Assembly: GCA_963850915.1 (NCBI GenBank)
Contig: CAWKND010000010.1
Location: 248,001 to 312,000 of the forward strand
Length of the DNA: 64,000 nt
DNA from: CAVTWH01 sp963850915
Lineage (GTDB): Bacteria; Actinomycetota; Actinomycetes; Mycobacteriales; Micromonosporaceae
Direction of reading: 5' to 3'
This document shows, piece by piece, positions 8,495 through 17,100 of this stretch (positions are counted from its first letter, which is position 1; every line of letters begins with the position of its first letter). The notes under the pieces are model-generated. The model was given only the letters and a program-made list of their open reading frames with translations. It was not told where the DNA came from and ran no database searches. The position numbers and the translations under genes were made by a program.

Positions 8495-11023
8495 GTGGCG
8501 CTCGTGCGGGTGTATTGCGGTCTCGCGTCGACGCAGGCAGTAGGTGATCGACCCGACCCGTCGCAACCGTGGCTCACGGTGGCCGTCGTGGACGACTCGG
8601 GGCGGTTGCTTGATGTCTGCGGCATCACGGACGACCCCGCTGGCTACGTCGAACTCGGCGCCGTCCTGGCTGAGCGCTCCGGTGGCTTCGCCTCGGTAGC
8701 GGTCGCCGCCGACCATGACGAACACACCGTGACCATGCTGCTGGCCGCTGCCGGCCGGGCACTGGCCATCGCCGACGAAGACTCGCTTGACGACTACGCC
8801 GACCGGTTCGGCGACGACGAGTCAGCCGAGGAGCTGAACGCCCCGCTCGCCGAGCGCCGGGCCATCGGCATCGCCCGCGCACTGCAGGCCGGCGCGCTCG
8901 CCGCCACGGTGCAGGGCGCCCCCCGCGAACTGCTCGCTCTCAAGCCGGTACTCGCCGCGCACGGCGCACTCGCCACCGGCCGGCAGGCCGCCGCGGTGGC
9001 GCTGCGCGAGGTACTGCGCGAGCTCTACCCCGCCGCGCTGCGCGCCTACCCCGACCCGACCGCCTCGATCCCGCTGGCCATCCTGGACGCGCTGCCCGAA
9101 CCCGGACTGCTGGGCGGCGGCGCACCCAACCGCACCCGGGACGCGGCCGTCATCGCCGCGCTTGCCGACTCCGGCCTGGCCGACGCCAACCGGATCAGCG
9201 AGGCGGTCACCGCGCTACGGGTCGCCATCGCCGAGACGCCCCGACGCACGGGCATCGGCAAGAGCCTCACCACCGCCGTCGCCGAGACCATCCGCCAGTC
9301 GGTCGCCGCGGTACGCGCCTTCGACACCGCGATCGGTGCCGTGGTCGGCCTGCTCACCGAGAAGGCCACGCCGGCACCGGCCACCCTGCCCGGCAGGCCG
9401 CTCGGCGACGCTACCGGGCCGGTACCCCTGCGCGCCGTCCGCGAGCCCGCTGCCCCTGCCCGGATGCCCGCCGCCGCGCCGGCTCGGACGCCTGCCGCTC
9501 CGGTCCGGGAGCCGGTCGAGCCGGGCCGCCCGAGTTCGGGACGGCGCCCCCGGGTGCACACCGCACCAACCTCCGGGATCCCCGCGTCGAACCCCAGGGT
9601 GCCGATCCCGACCTCGTCGATCCCCGCGTCCGGCATCCCCGGCTCGGGCATCCCCACCTCCGGCATTCCCGCCTCGGGCATCCCCACCTCCGGCATTCCC
9701 GCGTCCGGCATCCCCGCTTCCGGCATACCGGCAGCCGCCAGTGCCTCGGCTCCGCCGGCGTACAACCGGCCGGCCCCGTTGCCGAAGCGCCCGGTGACCT
9801 CGGCCAACCCGCTGACGCCGCCACCCGCCTACGGCGGCATCCCGGCACCCCGGCTCTCGCCGGAGGTGGCCGCTCCGGGCAGCCGTGAGGAGTGGCCCCT
9901 CAACCCGGCCGCGCAGAGCGACCGCAGCGGCGAGTTCGCGCTGGTGATCGACCCGCTCAGTCCCACGTCCTACCCGAGTGGACTGCAGCCCCTGGTGGAG
10001 ACCGGCAACGACACGCGGTGGCGCGAGCCGGCCAACGGCCACGAGGCGGCGCCGACCCGCGACCGTGACCCTCGCGCGCGTGACCCGTACGCCCGGGACT
10101 CCTACGAGCGCGACGCGTACGCCCGGGACTCCTACGACCGGGACTCCTACGACCGGGACTCGTTCGACCGGGACCCGTTCGAGCGGGACACCTTCAACCG
10201 GGACACCTTCGACCGGGACCCGTTCGAGCGCGACCTCTACGATCGTGACCCGCTGGCTGACCGGGACGGCCGCGAGCGCATGCCGCTGCGCCGTCCGGCT
10301 CCCGCCGCGCCGCCCGTCGCACCCCCGGCCGCCCCGGCAAATGCGCGGGAGGACCGGGTCCCACCGCCGTGGCTCGCCGACGACCTGCCGCCCGAGCCGG
10401 CCATGCTGCGCCTGGTCGAGCCGGCTCCGCTGGCCGACCCGGCCCTGCGGGCGGCTACCGAGCCGCTGCGCGGACGCACCGCGCTCGACGGCGACCGGCC
10501 GTTGGAGGACCGCTACGAGCGGGCCGGGCGCGGCGCACCGTCACTCCGGCTGATCGGCGGCTCCGCACCGGTCGACGACGAGTCCGACGGTGACTTGCTG
10601 ATCTTCTCGCAGATCCAGTCCGCCTGGTTCGCCGACGTCGACGACATCGAGACGCCGGCAACGGTCTGGGACGACAATCCGGCCGACGCCGGCTGGCTCG
10701 CGGCGGAGAAGGCGGCCAGCCCGATCCTCGGCGACGCCACCATGGCCGGCCTGCCGCGCCGGGTACCCCAGGCCAACCTCGTACCCGGGTCGCCGCTACC
10801 GGCTGCCAGCCAGCGTGGCCCGCGGGTGTCCCGTGACCCGGCCGCCATGGCCACCCACGCCACCGGATACTTCCGCGGCTCACGCCGTGGCGAAGAGTCA
10901 CGCGGCTTCTCCATCGGCGGGCGCCCGGGTCGGGAGTCGGCCGGTGGCTGGGACTTCAGCCGGGACAACTTCGAGGCCGACCGGGACGAACCCTACGAGT
11001 ACCGCTCGGCGGCCCGCCGGTAA
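8495..11023 (+). CDS. IS110-transposase-like N-terminus fused to a long repeat region and a CvnA-type C-terminal module
   Basis: An 842-codon gene with GGAGGAGG upstream of its GTG. Residues 1-290 resemble the DEDD RNase-H domain and coiled-coil linker of IS110-family transposases (AVVDDSGRLLDVCGITDDPAGYVEL; then RELLALKPVLAAHGALATG, REVLRELYP and IPLAILDALPEPGLLG), but the first catalytic Asp is absent (VYCGLAST) and the Glu site is degenerate. Residues 300-690 are Pro/Ala-rich and disordered, with an IPxSG repeat (about 373-412) and an Arg-Asp-aromatic repeat (about 521-589). Residues 702-800 repeat the C-terminal module of the CvnA kinase nearby: IFSQIQSAWF, GWLAAEKAASP, AGLPRRVPQANLVPG and YFRGSRRG. 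No terminal repeats flank it, so it looks like a domesticated transposase domain in a signalling protein. Confidence 0.7.
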   Translation: MALVRVYCGLASTQAVGDRPDPSQPWLTVAVVDDSGRLLDVCGITDDPAGYVELGAVLAERSGGFASVAVAADHDEHTVTMLLAAAGRALAIADEDSLDDYADRFGDDESAEELNAPLAERRAIGIARALQAGALAATVQGAPRELLALKPVLAAHGALATGRQAAAVALREVLRELYPAALRAYPDPTASIPLAILDALPEPGLLGGGAPNRTRDAAVIAALADSGLADANRISEAVTALRVAIAETPRRTGIGKSLTTAVAETIRQSVAAVRAFDTAIGAVVGLLTEKATPAPATLPGRPLGDATGPVPLRAVREPAAPARMPAAAPARTPAAPVREPVEPGRPSSGRRPRVHTAPTSGIPASNPRVPIPTSSIPASGIPGSGIPTSGIPASGIPTSGIPASGIPASGIPAAASASAPPAYNRPAPLPKRPVTSANPLTPPPAYGGIPAPRLSPEVAAPGSREEWPLNPAAQSDRSGEFALVIDPLSPTSYPSGLQPLVETGNDTRWREPANGHEAAPTRDRDPRARDPYARDSYERDAYARDSYDRDSYDRDSFDRDPFERDTFNRDTFDRDPFERDLYDRDPLADRDGRERMPLRRPAPAAPPVAPPAAPANAREDRVPPPWLADDLPPEPAMLRLVEPAPLADPALRAATEPLRGRTALDGDRPLEDRYERAGRGAPSLRLIGGSAPVDDESDGDLLIFSQIQSAWFADVDDIETPATVWDDNPADAGWLAAEKAASPILGDATMAGLPRRVPQANLVPGSPLPAASQRGPRVSRDPAAMATHATGYFRGSRRGEESRGFSIGGRPGRESAGGWDFSRDNFEADRDEPYEYRSAARR
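9589..9732 (+). repeat. In-frame tandem repeat coding for IPxSG units
   Basis: About nine units of 15 bases, alternating GGCATCCCC with GCGTCC, ACCTCC or GCCTCG, encode Ile-Pro-(Ala/Thr/Gly)-Ser-Gly repeats inside the linker of the IS110-like protein. The repeat number should be prone to change. Confidence 0.8.
10059..10262 (+). repeat. In-frame repeat coding for Arg-Asp-x-aromatic units
   Basis: Some eighteen short units of 9-15 bases (for example CGGGACTCCTACGAC) encode RDSYDRDSFDRDPFER-like residues. The result is a strongly charged, aromatic-studded low-complexity segment, the kind that supports multivalent binding. Confidence 0.8.
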
Positions 11024-11181
11024 CAGTTCCGGGTAGCGCCGGCGAGCTGGCGCCCCACCGCACAATCAGCCGACTGGCCCAGCCAGCCGAGCAGGCGCGT
11101 CCACGCGTCGATAGTGAACTTCGACCAGTCCGGGGTTGCGCGGGTCATCCTCCCGCGGGGCCCGGCCTGGCCGCAGAAAAA

Positions 11182-11196
11182 GTGAACACGATTCAC
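11182..11196. promoter_or_regulatory. Short dyad upstream of the binding-protein gene
   Basis: GTGAA-N5-TTCAC, 82 bases before the ATG of the lipoprotein gene, in an otherwise featureless 255-base gap after the IS110-like gene. It could be a regulator site for the lipoprotein gene. The evidence is the dyad and its position only. Confidence 0.25.
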
Positions 11197-11278
11197 GTCA
11201 ACACGATCAGCACAACACCCGTGCACGTCGCCGCCACCGCGGCGCATGTGCCGGGGCACAGCATGGAGGTACCGCAGC

Positions 11279-12523
11279 ATGTCCGTACCCGAGCCGACGT
11301 CCCCCGTACGCCAGGCCGCCGTACGCCGCACCACCGGGCTGCCGCGCCGTACCCTCCTCGGCGCTGGCTTCGCCGGTACCATCGCCGCCCTCGCCGGCTG
11401 CGCGGACCAGCGCATCGGCACGCAGGACAACCTGCCCTCCGGCCCGGACCTGGTGGTCGGCGCTTGCCTCGAGCTGACCGGCGCCAACGCCGTTGTCGGT
11501 GGCTCCGCCCGGCGCGGGCTCCAGGTCGCACTGGACGAGATCAACGCGGACGGGCTGCGGATCGGCGGTAAGCGCCGCAAGATCCAACTGCTCATCCGGG
11601 ACACCCAGAGCGACCCGGCCGCGGCCGCCGCCGCCATCGACGAGCTGATCACGAGTGACCAGGTGGTCGCCGTCATCGGCGGGGCCATCGCGGCCACTTC
11701 GACGGCCATGTCAGCGGTCGCGGAGAAGCGTCAGGTACCCATGCTGTCGCTGGCCGCCGCGGACAGCATCGTCAAGCCGGTACCGCAGCACCGCTACGTC
11801 TTCAAGCTCGGCCCGGACGCGTCCAGCGTCGCCGACCTGCTCATCGCGCAGCTGCACGCGGCGAGGATCACTACCATCGGCCTGCTCGCCGAGGGCAGCG
11901 AGCACGGCGACGCCGGCTTGGCCGCGGTGACCGACGCGGCACGGCAGGCCGGCATCACCATCGGCCCGAAGGCCCGGCTCCCGCTGAACAGCGCGGACTA
12001 CAGCGCCGAGGCGAACCAGATCCTGAGCGGGCGGGTCAAGGCCACGATCATCTGGTCCCAGGCGCCCACCGCGCTGGTCGCGGCGACCACGCTGCGCCAC
12101 GGCGGGTACGTCGGCGACCTGTACTTCGACACCGGTGCGGCTGCGGACGACGCCATCGACCTGAAGAACAACCCGGTGATGGGCGGGGCGATGTTCGTCG
12201 CGCCGCAGATCCTCTCCGCCGACGCGACGATCGCCAACAGCACCACCAACTACGCGCGGCAGGTGTTCTTCAACGACTTCAACCGGCAGTACGGCCCGAT
12301 CTCCAGCTACGCGGTCTTCGGTGCGGACGCACTCCGGCTGATCGGTACGGCCGCCGAACGGGCCGTTGACCCGACCCGGCTACGGCTGCGCAACGGACTC
12401 GAGTCGGCGCCGTTCTACCTGCTCGGCGGCGCGTACACGTTCTCGACCATCAACCATGGTGGGGTGGAACCGGATCAGCTCAGCGTGCTGCAGCTGGAAG
12501 CCTCCGGCTGGTCGCGCCTCTGA
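11279..12523 (+). CDS. ABC transporter substrate-binding lipoprotein, branched-chain amino acid (LivJ) type
   Basis: A 414-residue type-1 periplasmic-binding fold protein. GGAGGT stands eight bases before the ATG. The N-terminus has twin arginines (RR 23-24), a hydrophobic stretch and a lipobox LAGC with the lipid cysteine at residue 41. The mature protein starts with LVVGACLELTGANAVVGGSARRGLQVAL, followed by lobe landmarks IRDTQSDP and VIGGAIAATSTAMSAVA that are typical of the LivJ/UrtA group. No permease or ATPase gene is adjacent. It sits between the IS110-like gene and the convergent cvnD, so it may act as an extracellular sensor for the conservon instead of feeding a transporter; this is inference. 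Confidence 0.85.
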   Translation: MSVPEPTSPVRQAAVRRTTGLPRRTLLGAGFAGTIAALAGCADQRIGTQDNLPSGPDLVVGACLELTGANAVVGGSARRGLQVALDEINADGLRIGGKRRKIQLLIRDTQSDPAAAAAAIDELITSDQVVAVIGGAIAATSTAMSAVAEKRQVPMLSLAAADSIVKPVPQHRYVFKLGPDASSVADLLIAQLHAARITTIGLLAEGSEHGDAGLAAVTDAARQAGITIGPKARLPLNSADYSAEANQILSGRVKATIIWSQAPTALVAATTLRHGGYVGDLYFDTGAAADDAIDLKNNPVMGGAMFVAPQILSADATIANSTTNYARQVFFNDFNRQYGPISSYAVFGADALRLIGTAAERAVDPTRLRLRNGLESAPFYLLGGAYTFSTINHGGVEPDQLSVLQLEASGWSRL

Positions 12524-12567
12524 TCCGCCCGGCCCGCCCGGATTGGTTACCCGGGCCACAGCGCAGT

Positions 12568-12595
12568 CCGGCCGGCCCTGGGTAGGGCCGGCCGG
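12568..12595. terminator. Bidirectional hairpin between convergent genes
   Basis: A perfect 12-bp stem (CCGGCCGGCCCT with its complement) closes a four-base GGGT loop. It lies 45 bases after the lipoprotein stop and 12 bases after the cvnD stop on the other strand, exactly where both transcripts should end. There is no U-tract, which is common in high-GC actinomycetes. Confidence 0.7.
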
Positions 12596-12607
12596 GGGTG
12601 CGACGGG

Positions 12608-13216
12608 TCAGGCCGGGGCGCCCGTGCGCTGCCGGCGCATGGTGAGTACGTACTCGACGAGCGAGATGAGTACCTGCTTGGTCGACTCGCGGCTGCGCGC
12701 GTCACAGGACACCACCGGTACCTCGGGGCCGATGGCCAGTGCTTCCCGCACGTCCTGGGCGCCGTGGTACTGCATGCCGTCGAAGCAGTTGATGGCCACC
12801 AGGTAGGGCAGCCGCCGGTGCTCGAAGAAGTCGATGGCCGCGAAGCAGTCGGCCAGCCGTCGGGTGTCCACCATCACGACCGCGCCGATCGCGCCGCGTA
12901 CCAGCTCGTCCCACATGAACCAGAAGCGGGTCTGCCCGGGGGTACCGAACAGGTAGAGGATCAGGTCGCGATCGATCGAGATGCGGCCGAAGTCCATCGC
13001 CACTGTGGTGGTGGTCTTGCCGGGAACCTGTCGGATGTCGTCGACGCCCTCGCCCGCCGAGGTCATGATGGCCTCGGTGGTCAGTGGCGTGATCTCGGAG
13101 ACCGAGCCGACCAGCGTGGTCTTGCCCACGCCAAATCCGCCGGCGATCACGATCTTCGCCGACGTCACCCGCCCGGACGATGGGCGGTGCGCCATGTCAG
13201 AGCCTGCGAAGTCCAC
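12608..13216 (-). CDS. cvnD: Conservon GTPase (CvnD-type ATP/GTP-binding protein)
   Basis: A 202-residue small GTPase that in known conservons associates with CvnA-C at the membrane. The P-loop is GGFGVGKTT (residues 26-34), switch II is LYLFGTPGQTRF, and the guanine-specificity motif is the CvnD-type variant NCFDG in place of NKxD. I prefer GTG 13216, which overlaps cvnC by 20 bases and has GGAGAGG upstream; ATG 13195 is an alternative. It is the last gene of the cvnA-cvnB-cvnC-cvnD operon. Confidence 0.92.
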   Translation of the reverse strand: MDFAGSDMAHRPSSGRVTSAKIVIAGGFGVGKTTLVGSVSEITPLTTEAIMTSAGEGVDDIRQVPGKTTTTVAMDFGRISIDRDLILYLFGTPGQTRFWFMWDELVRGAIGAVVMVDTRRLADCFAAIDFFEHRRLPYLVAINCFDGMQYHGAQDVREALAIGPEVPVVSCDARSRESTKQVLISLVEYVLTMRRQRTGAPA

Positions 13217-13577
13217 TCAGCACCCTCTCCAGCAGTTCTGTGCCCACCGAGTCGTTCGCGTCGAACGACGTCGGCTCATAAATCGCCACCATTCCATCGG
13301 CGGCCATGTCTGCGATAAGTACCCGGGCCACCCCGAGTGGAAGTTGCATCCGGGCTGCGACCTCGGCCAGGGACTGCAGCCGGCCGTCGCAGAGCGCCGC
13401 GATGAACTGGTGCTCCCGACCATGCCCGCCCGTGCTGTCCTTGCCGGCGGCGGTGCGCCCGCGCGCGGTCGTCTCGACCAGCGCCTCCAGCGCGATGTCC
13501 AGGCGTGGACGGGTGCGCCCACGGGTGACGGCATAGGGCCGCACCAGCGAGCCGGTTGGCTCGTCGCGGTCAACCAT
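13197..13577 (-). CDS. cvnC: Conservon DUF742 protein
   Basis: A 126-residue DUF742 protein with a winged-helix-like fold. The N-terminal VRPYAVTRGRTRP and the core REHQFIAALCDGRLQSLAEVAARMQLPLGVARVLIADM are characteristic, as is the terminal LLERVLSGLRRL. It is the third gene of the conservon, 138 bases after cvnB and overlapping cvnD. CvnC proteins are thought to bridge the roadblock protein and the GTPase; this copy shows nothing unusual. Confidence 0.92.
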   Translation of the reverse strand: MVDRDEPTGSLVRPYAVTRGRTRPRLDIALEALVETTARGRTAAGKDSTGGHGREHQFIAALCDGRLQSLAEVAARMQLPLGVARVLIADMAADGMVAIYEPTSFDANDSVGTELLERVLSGLRRL

Positions 13578-13715
13578 CGCCGTTCACCTCCTCGTTCACC
13601 TGTACGTCATCCCGTCGTGTGCGGCCAGTCTGCCGCGAGTCGGCCCGATCCGACAACCGTTGTCCCAGGGCTGGGCGCGGACCGCGAATTACCGCCGATC
13701 CGCCCCGCACCCCGG

Positions 13716-14123
13716 TCAGCCCAGCATCGATGCGGCACCGCGCGAGGCCGGCGTGAGCGCCTCGCCGACCCGGTCGACCAGCAGCGCCATCTCGTACCCG
13801 ACCTGGCCGACGTCGCAGGTGCGCGAGGCGAGTACGGCGAAGGATGAGCCGTCCGAGATGGACATCAGGAACAGGAAGCCGTTGTCCATCTCGACCACGG
13901 TCTGCAGTACCGCACCGCCCTCGAAGCAGCGGGACGCGCCCTGGGTCAGGCTGACCAGGCCGGAGGCGATGGCGGACAGCTGGTCCGCCCGGTCCCGGGG
14001 CAGGTCACGCGAGGCGGCCAGGAGCAGCCCATCGGCGGACACGGCGACCGCGTGCGCGACCCCGGGTACCCGATCGGCGAAGTTGGCCAGTAGCCAACCA
14101 AGATCCTGTGTGGGGCTGCTCAT
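13716..14123 (-). CDS. cvnB: Conservon roadblock/LC7-domain protein
   Basis: A 135-residue roadblock/LC7 protein, the family that binds and regulates small GTPases (MglB, CvnB). The DLGWLLANFADRVPGVAHAVAVSADGLLL start and VEMDNGFLFLMSISDGSSFAVLAS core are clear. Its ATG overlaps the cvnA stop by four bases, so its synthesis is coupled to the kinase. The 138-base gap to cvnC has no obvious promoter or hairpin. Confidence 0.92.
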   Translation of the reverse strand: MSSPTQDLGWLLANFADRVPGVAHAVAVSADGLLLAASRDLPRDRADQLSAIASGLVSLTQGASRCFEGGAVLQTVVEMDNGFLFLMSISDGSSFAVLASRTCDVGQVGYEMALLVDRVGEALTPASRGAASMLG

Positions 14124-17100
14124 GCTTCCTGCTCCTTACCGCTGTGCGGTGGGTTACCGGAGGTGGGGCCGCCGCCGTCGGTACGGCCGCGCTGAACGCC
14201 CCGGTGGTACGCGGACAGCAGGCCCCGTACCTGCTCCGGCGAGCGCTTCTGCACGCCGGCGTTGGGCTTCTCAATCCCGCCCGGCACGAGCTGTGCCATC
14301 GGGGTGCGTCGGGGCAGGCCCGCTTCGGTGGTCACATCGACGACGGGTTCGGCCGCCGCCTCGGCCGCCAGCCAGCCCTGGTCTGCGGCGGTACGCCAGA
14401 TCGCCTCGGGGGCGGGTACCCGGTCGGGCAGCGCGGTGCGCTCGGACGCGGCCGGTGGGCGCGGGGCACGCTGGCCACGGCCGGCTCCGACCACCTCGGC
14501 CGGCGCCTCGACACTGACCCGGGCGGGTTCGCGCGGGGTTGCCGGGCGACGATTGTCGGCTGGGGCTGCCCATTCGTCCTGGGCGTCGGCGGCGAGTACC
14601 GGCTCCGGTGTGCTCGCCGTGGCCACCGGGGCGGGTGCGGGCCGGGTGGCCGGCTCAGTGGAGTCGGCCGCGGCTGTGGACGGGCTGCCGAACTCGAAGT
14701 CGAAGCTGGTACGGAACCAGGCCGACTCGAGCTCCCGGAAGATCGGCAGCTCCATCGTCTCGTCGGGGTACCGGGGGGCCTGCGCCGGGGCCGCCGACTC
14801 GGGAGTTGACTCCTCGGGAGTTGACTCCTCGGGCGTCGACTCCTCAGGCACGGCTGGCGGGGCGTATCCGGCGGGGACCGCGTCACTCTCCCGCATCATG
14901 TCCTCGGCGCGTACCCGGGGGATCTCCGAGGTGATGTCGAGTGCCGCGACGACCCGCTCGGGTACCGCCGGGGCGACCTGCTCCTCCTCGACCGGCGCAC
15001 TGCGCATCGGGCCGGGTGGTGGCCACGAGGGCAGCGCGGGAGCGGGCGGAGCCGAGGTCGGCATGGCCGCGGCTGGCGGCGCCGGGTACGCCGACGGCGT
15101 GCTGCCGGGTGCACCCGGGTACAGGGTCGACGGGTACTGCGCGGACGGGCTGACCGGCGCCTCGACCGGGTCGGCGTCGATCGCCTCGGCCGCCGCCATC
15201 CAGGCCGCCGACCGGCTCGACGCCTCGGACACCTCGGGCGAGCTGGGCGTCTGGCGGGGTACGTTCGGGCGCGCCGGGCCGGTCTCGTCATCGCCGGACG
15301 GGATCGGCTCGTTCTCGCCGGGGCGCCGGTAGGGCAGTCCACCCAGCGGGGTACCACCGTTGGCCGGCGGGTAGTTGTCCCCGCCGTTGTGCGGCGGGAA
15401 GGGGCTGTCCGGGCCGCCTGGGCTGCCCGCGCCGGTCAGGTCGGACCAGGACGGCAGGGTACGGCCGGTGCTCGGCGCGGCGTGCGCGGCCGGGTCGAAG
15501 GGGCTGCCGAAGCTGCTCAGCCCCTGACCGGTGATCCCGAAGCCACCGGCCGGGCTGACCGGCCCGCTCTCCAGGGCCAGCGGCGCGAAGCCGGAGCGTG
15601 GATCCTCCGGCTGCTCGTCGCGGCCGGCGGGCAGGCCGGCGAGCGGGCTGCGACCGGCCAAGGCGCGGGGCACGAGTACGGCGGTGGGCAGCAGTACATC
15701 GGCGATGGTGCCGCGTTCGAGGGCCGGGCGCAGCTCGACCTTGACCCCGTGCCGGACCGCCAGCCGGGCGACCACGACGAGGCCCATCATCCGGGAGACG
15801 GCGACGTCGACCATGGGCGGCGTGGACAGCCGCTCGTTGAGGTCGGCGAGCTGGTCGGAGGAGATGCCGATGCCGTGGTCCTCGACGTACAGGACGGCCC
15901 GGTCACCGACCCGGCGGGCCTCGACAACGATGGTCGAGTCGGGCGGCGAGAACGCGGTGGCGTTGTCGAACAACTCGGCGACCAGGTGCACCAGGTCGTT
16001 GACCGCGTGCGCGGCGATCTCGATGTCCCGGTCGATCACCCCGAACTCGATCCGGGTGTAGTGCTCGACCTCGGACTGGGCGGCGCGGAGCACGTCGATC
16101 AGGGCGGCCGGCTCGCGCTGCACGCGGGTGGAGTCGGCGCCGGCGAGTACCAGCAGGTTTTCGTCGTTGCGGCGCATCCGGGTGGCCAGGTGGTCGAGCT
16201 GGAAGAGCTCGGCCAGCCGGTCCGGGTCCTCCTCGCCGCGCTCCAGCCGGTCCAGGTGACCGATGAGCCGGTCGACCAGGATCTGCGAACGGCGGGCCAG
16301 GTTGACGAACATGGTGGCGACCGAGGAGCGCAGCGCGGCCTGCTCGGCGGCGGTACGGACGGCTTCCAGGTGGACCGCGTTGAACGCCTCGGTCACCTGC
16401 CCGAACTCGTCCTTGCTGCGTACCGGCAGCGGGTCGGCGATCTGCTGGGCGACCTGGTGTGGCGAGAGCGCGGTGTTCAGTGACGGGTCGCGCAGCCGGG
16501 CGACGGCCTGGGGGAGGCCGTACTGGGCGATGGCCAGCGCGCCGTGCCGCAGGTCGCGCAGTGCCCGGTTCATCGAGCGCGCCACCGACCAGGCGATCAG
16601 TACCGCGATGAGTACCAGGCCAAGCAGCAGGCCGGCCTCGACGAGTACCGAGCGCTGCTCGTTCTGGTGCAGGATCCGGGCGTCGGCGGCGACCTGGTCA
16701 TCGAAGTGCTGCTCGGCGGTGCGCAGCTTGACCATGTGCGAATCGACCAGGTCATCCCAGTTCTGCCGGTTGACCGTCATCACCGCGGTCGGGTCGATAC
16801 CGGCGAGTACCTGCTGCTCGATGTTGGCCAGCTGGGTGCTCGTACCGTCCTCGGTGGCCTTGGTGAAGTAGGCGCTGTCGTCCGAGCCCTGGGCCAGGTT
16901 GTTGAAGACCACCAGCGAGTAGCGCTGCTGGACGATCGCGGTGTAGATGTCGCTCAGCTGGGCAACGTTGGGCTTGCCGGAGAAGAGCAGGTCATCGACC
17001 TTGATCCGCTCCTGGGCCAGCGCCTCCTTGTAGCTGGAGACCGCGTTGGCCGTCTGCATCGCCTGGTTGACGTCGCTGTCGGCGGCGAGCAGCGTGCTCG

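Noticed and set aside
6506..8725. Long minus-strand open frame opposite the DUF4261-like and acidic-protein genes
   Set aside because: It is a high-GC shadow. The plus-strand genes have ribosome-binding sites, recognisable segments and a natural amino-acid composition; this frame has none.
8495..11023. Active IS110 insertion sequence
   Set aside because: The first catalytic Asp is missing, there is no second transposase domain, a 500-residue unrelated part is fused on, and no element ends are visible.
13578..13715. Promoter or missing small gene between cvnB and cvnC
   Set aside because: No start codon with a ribosome-binding site and no convincing -35/-10 pair; probably just a longer spacer inside the operon.
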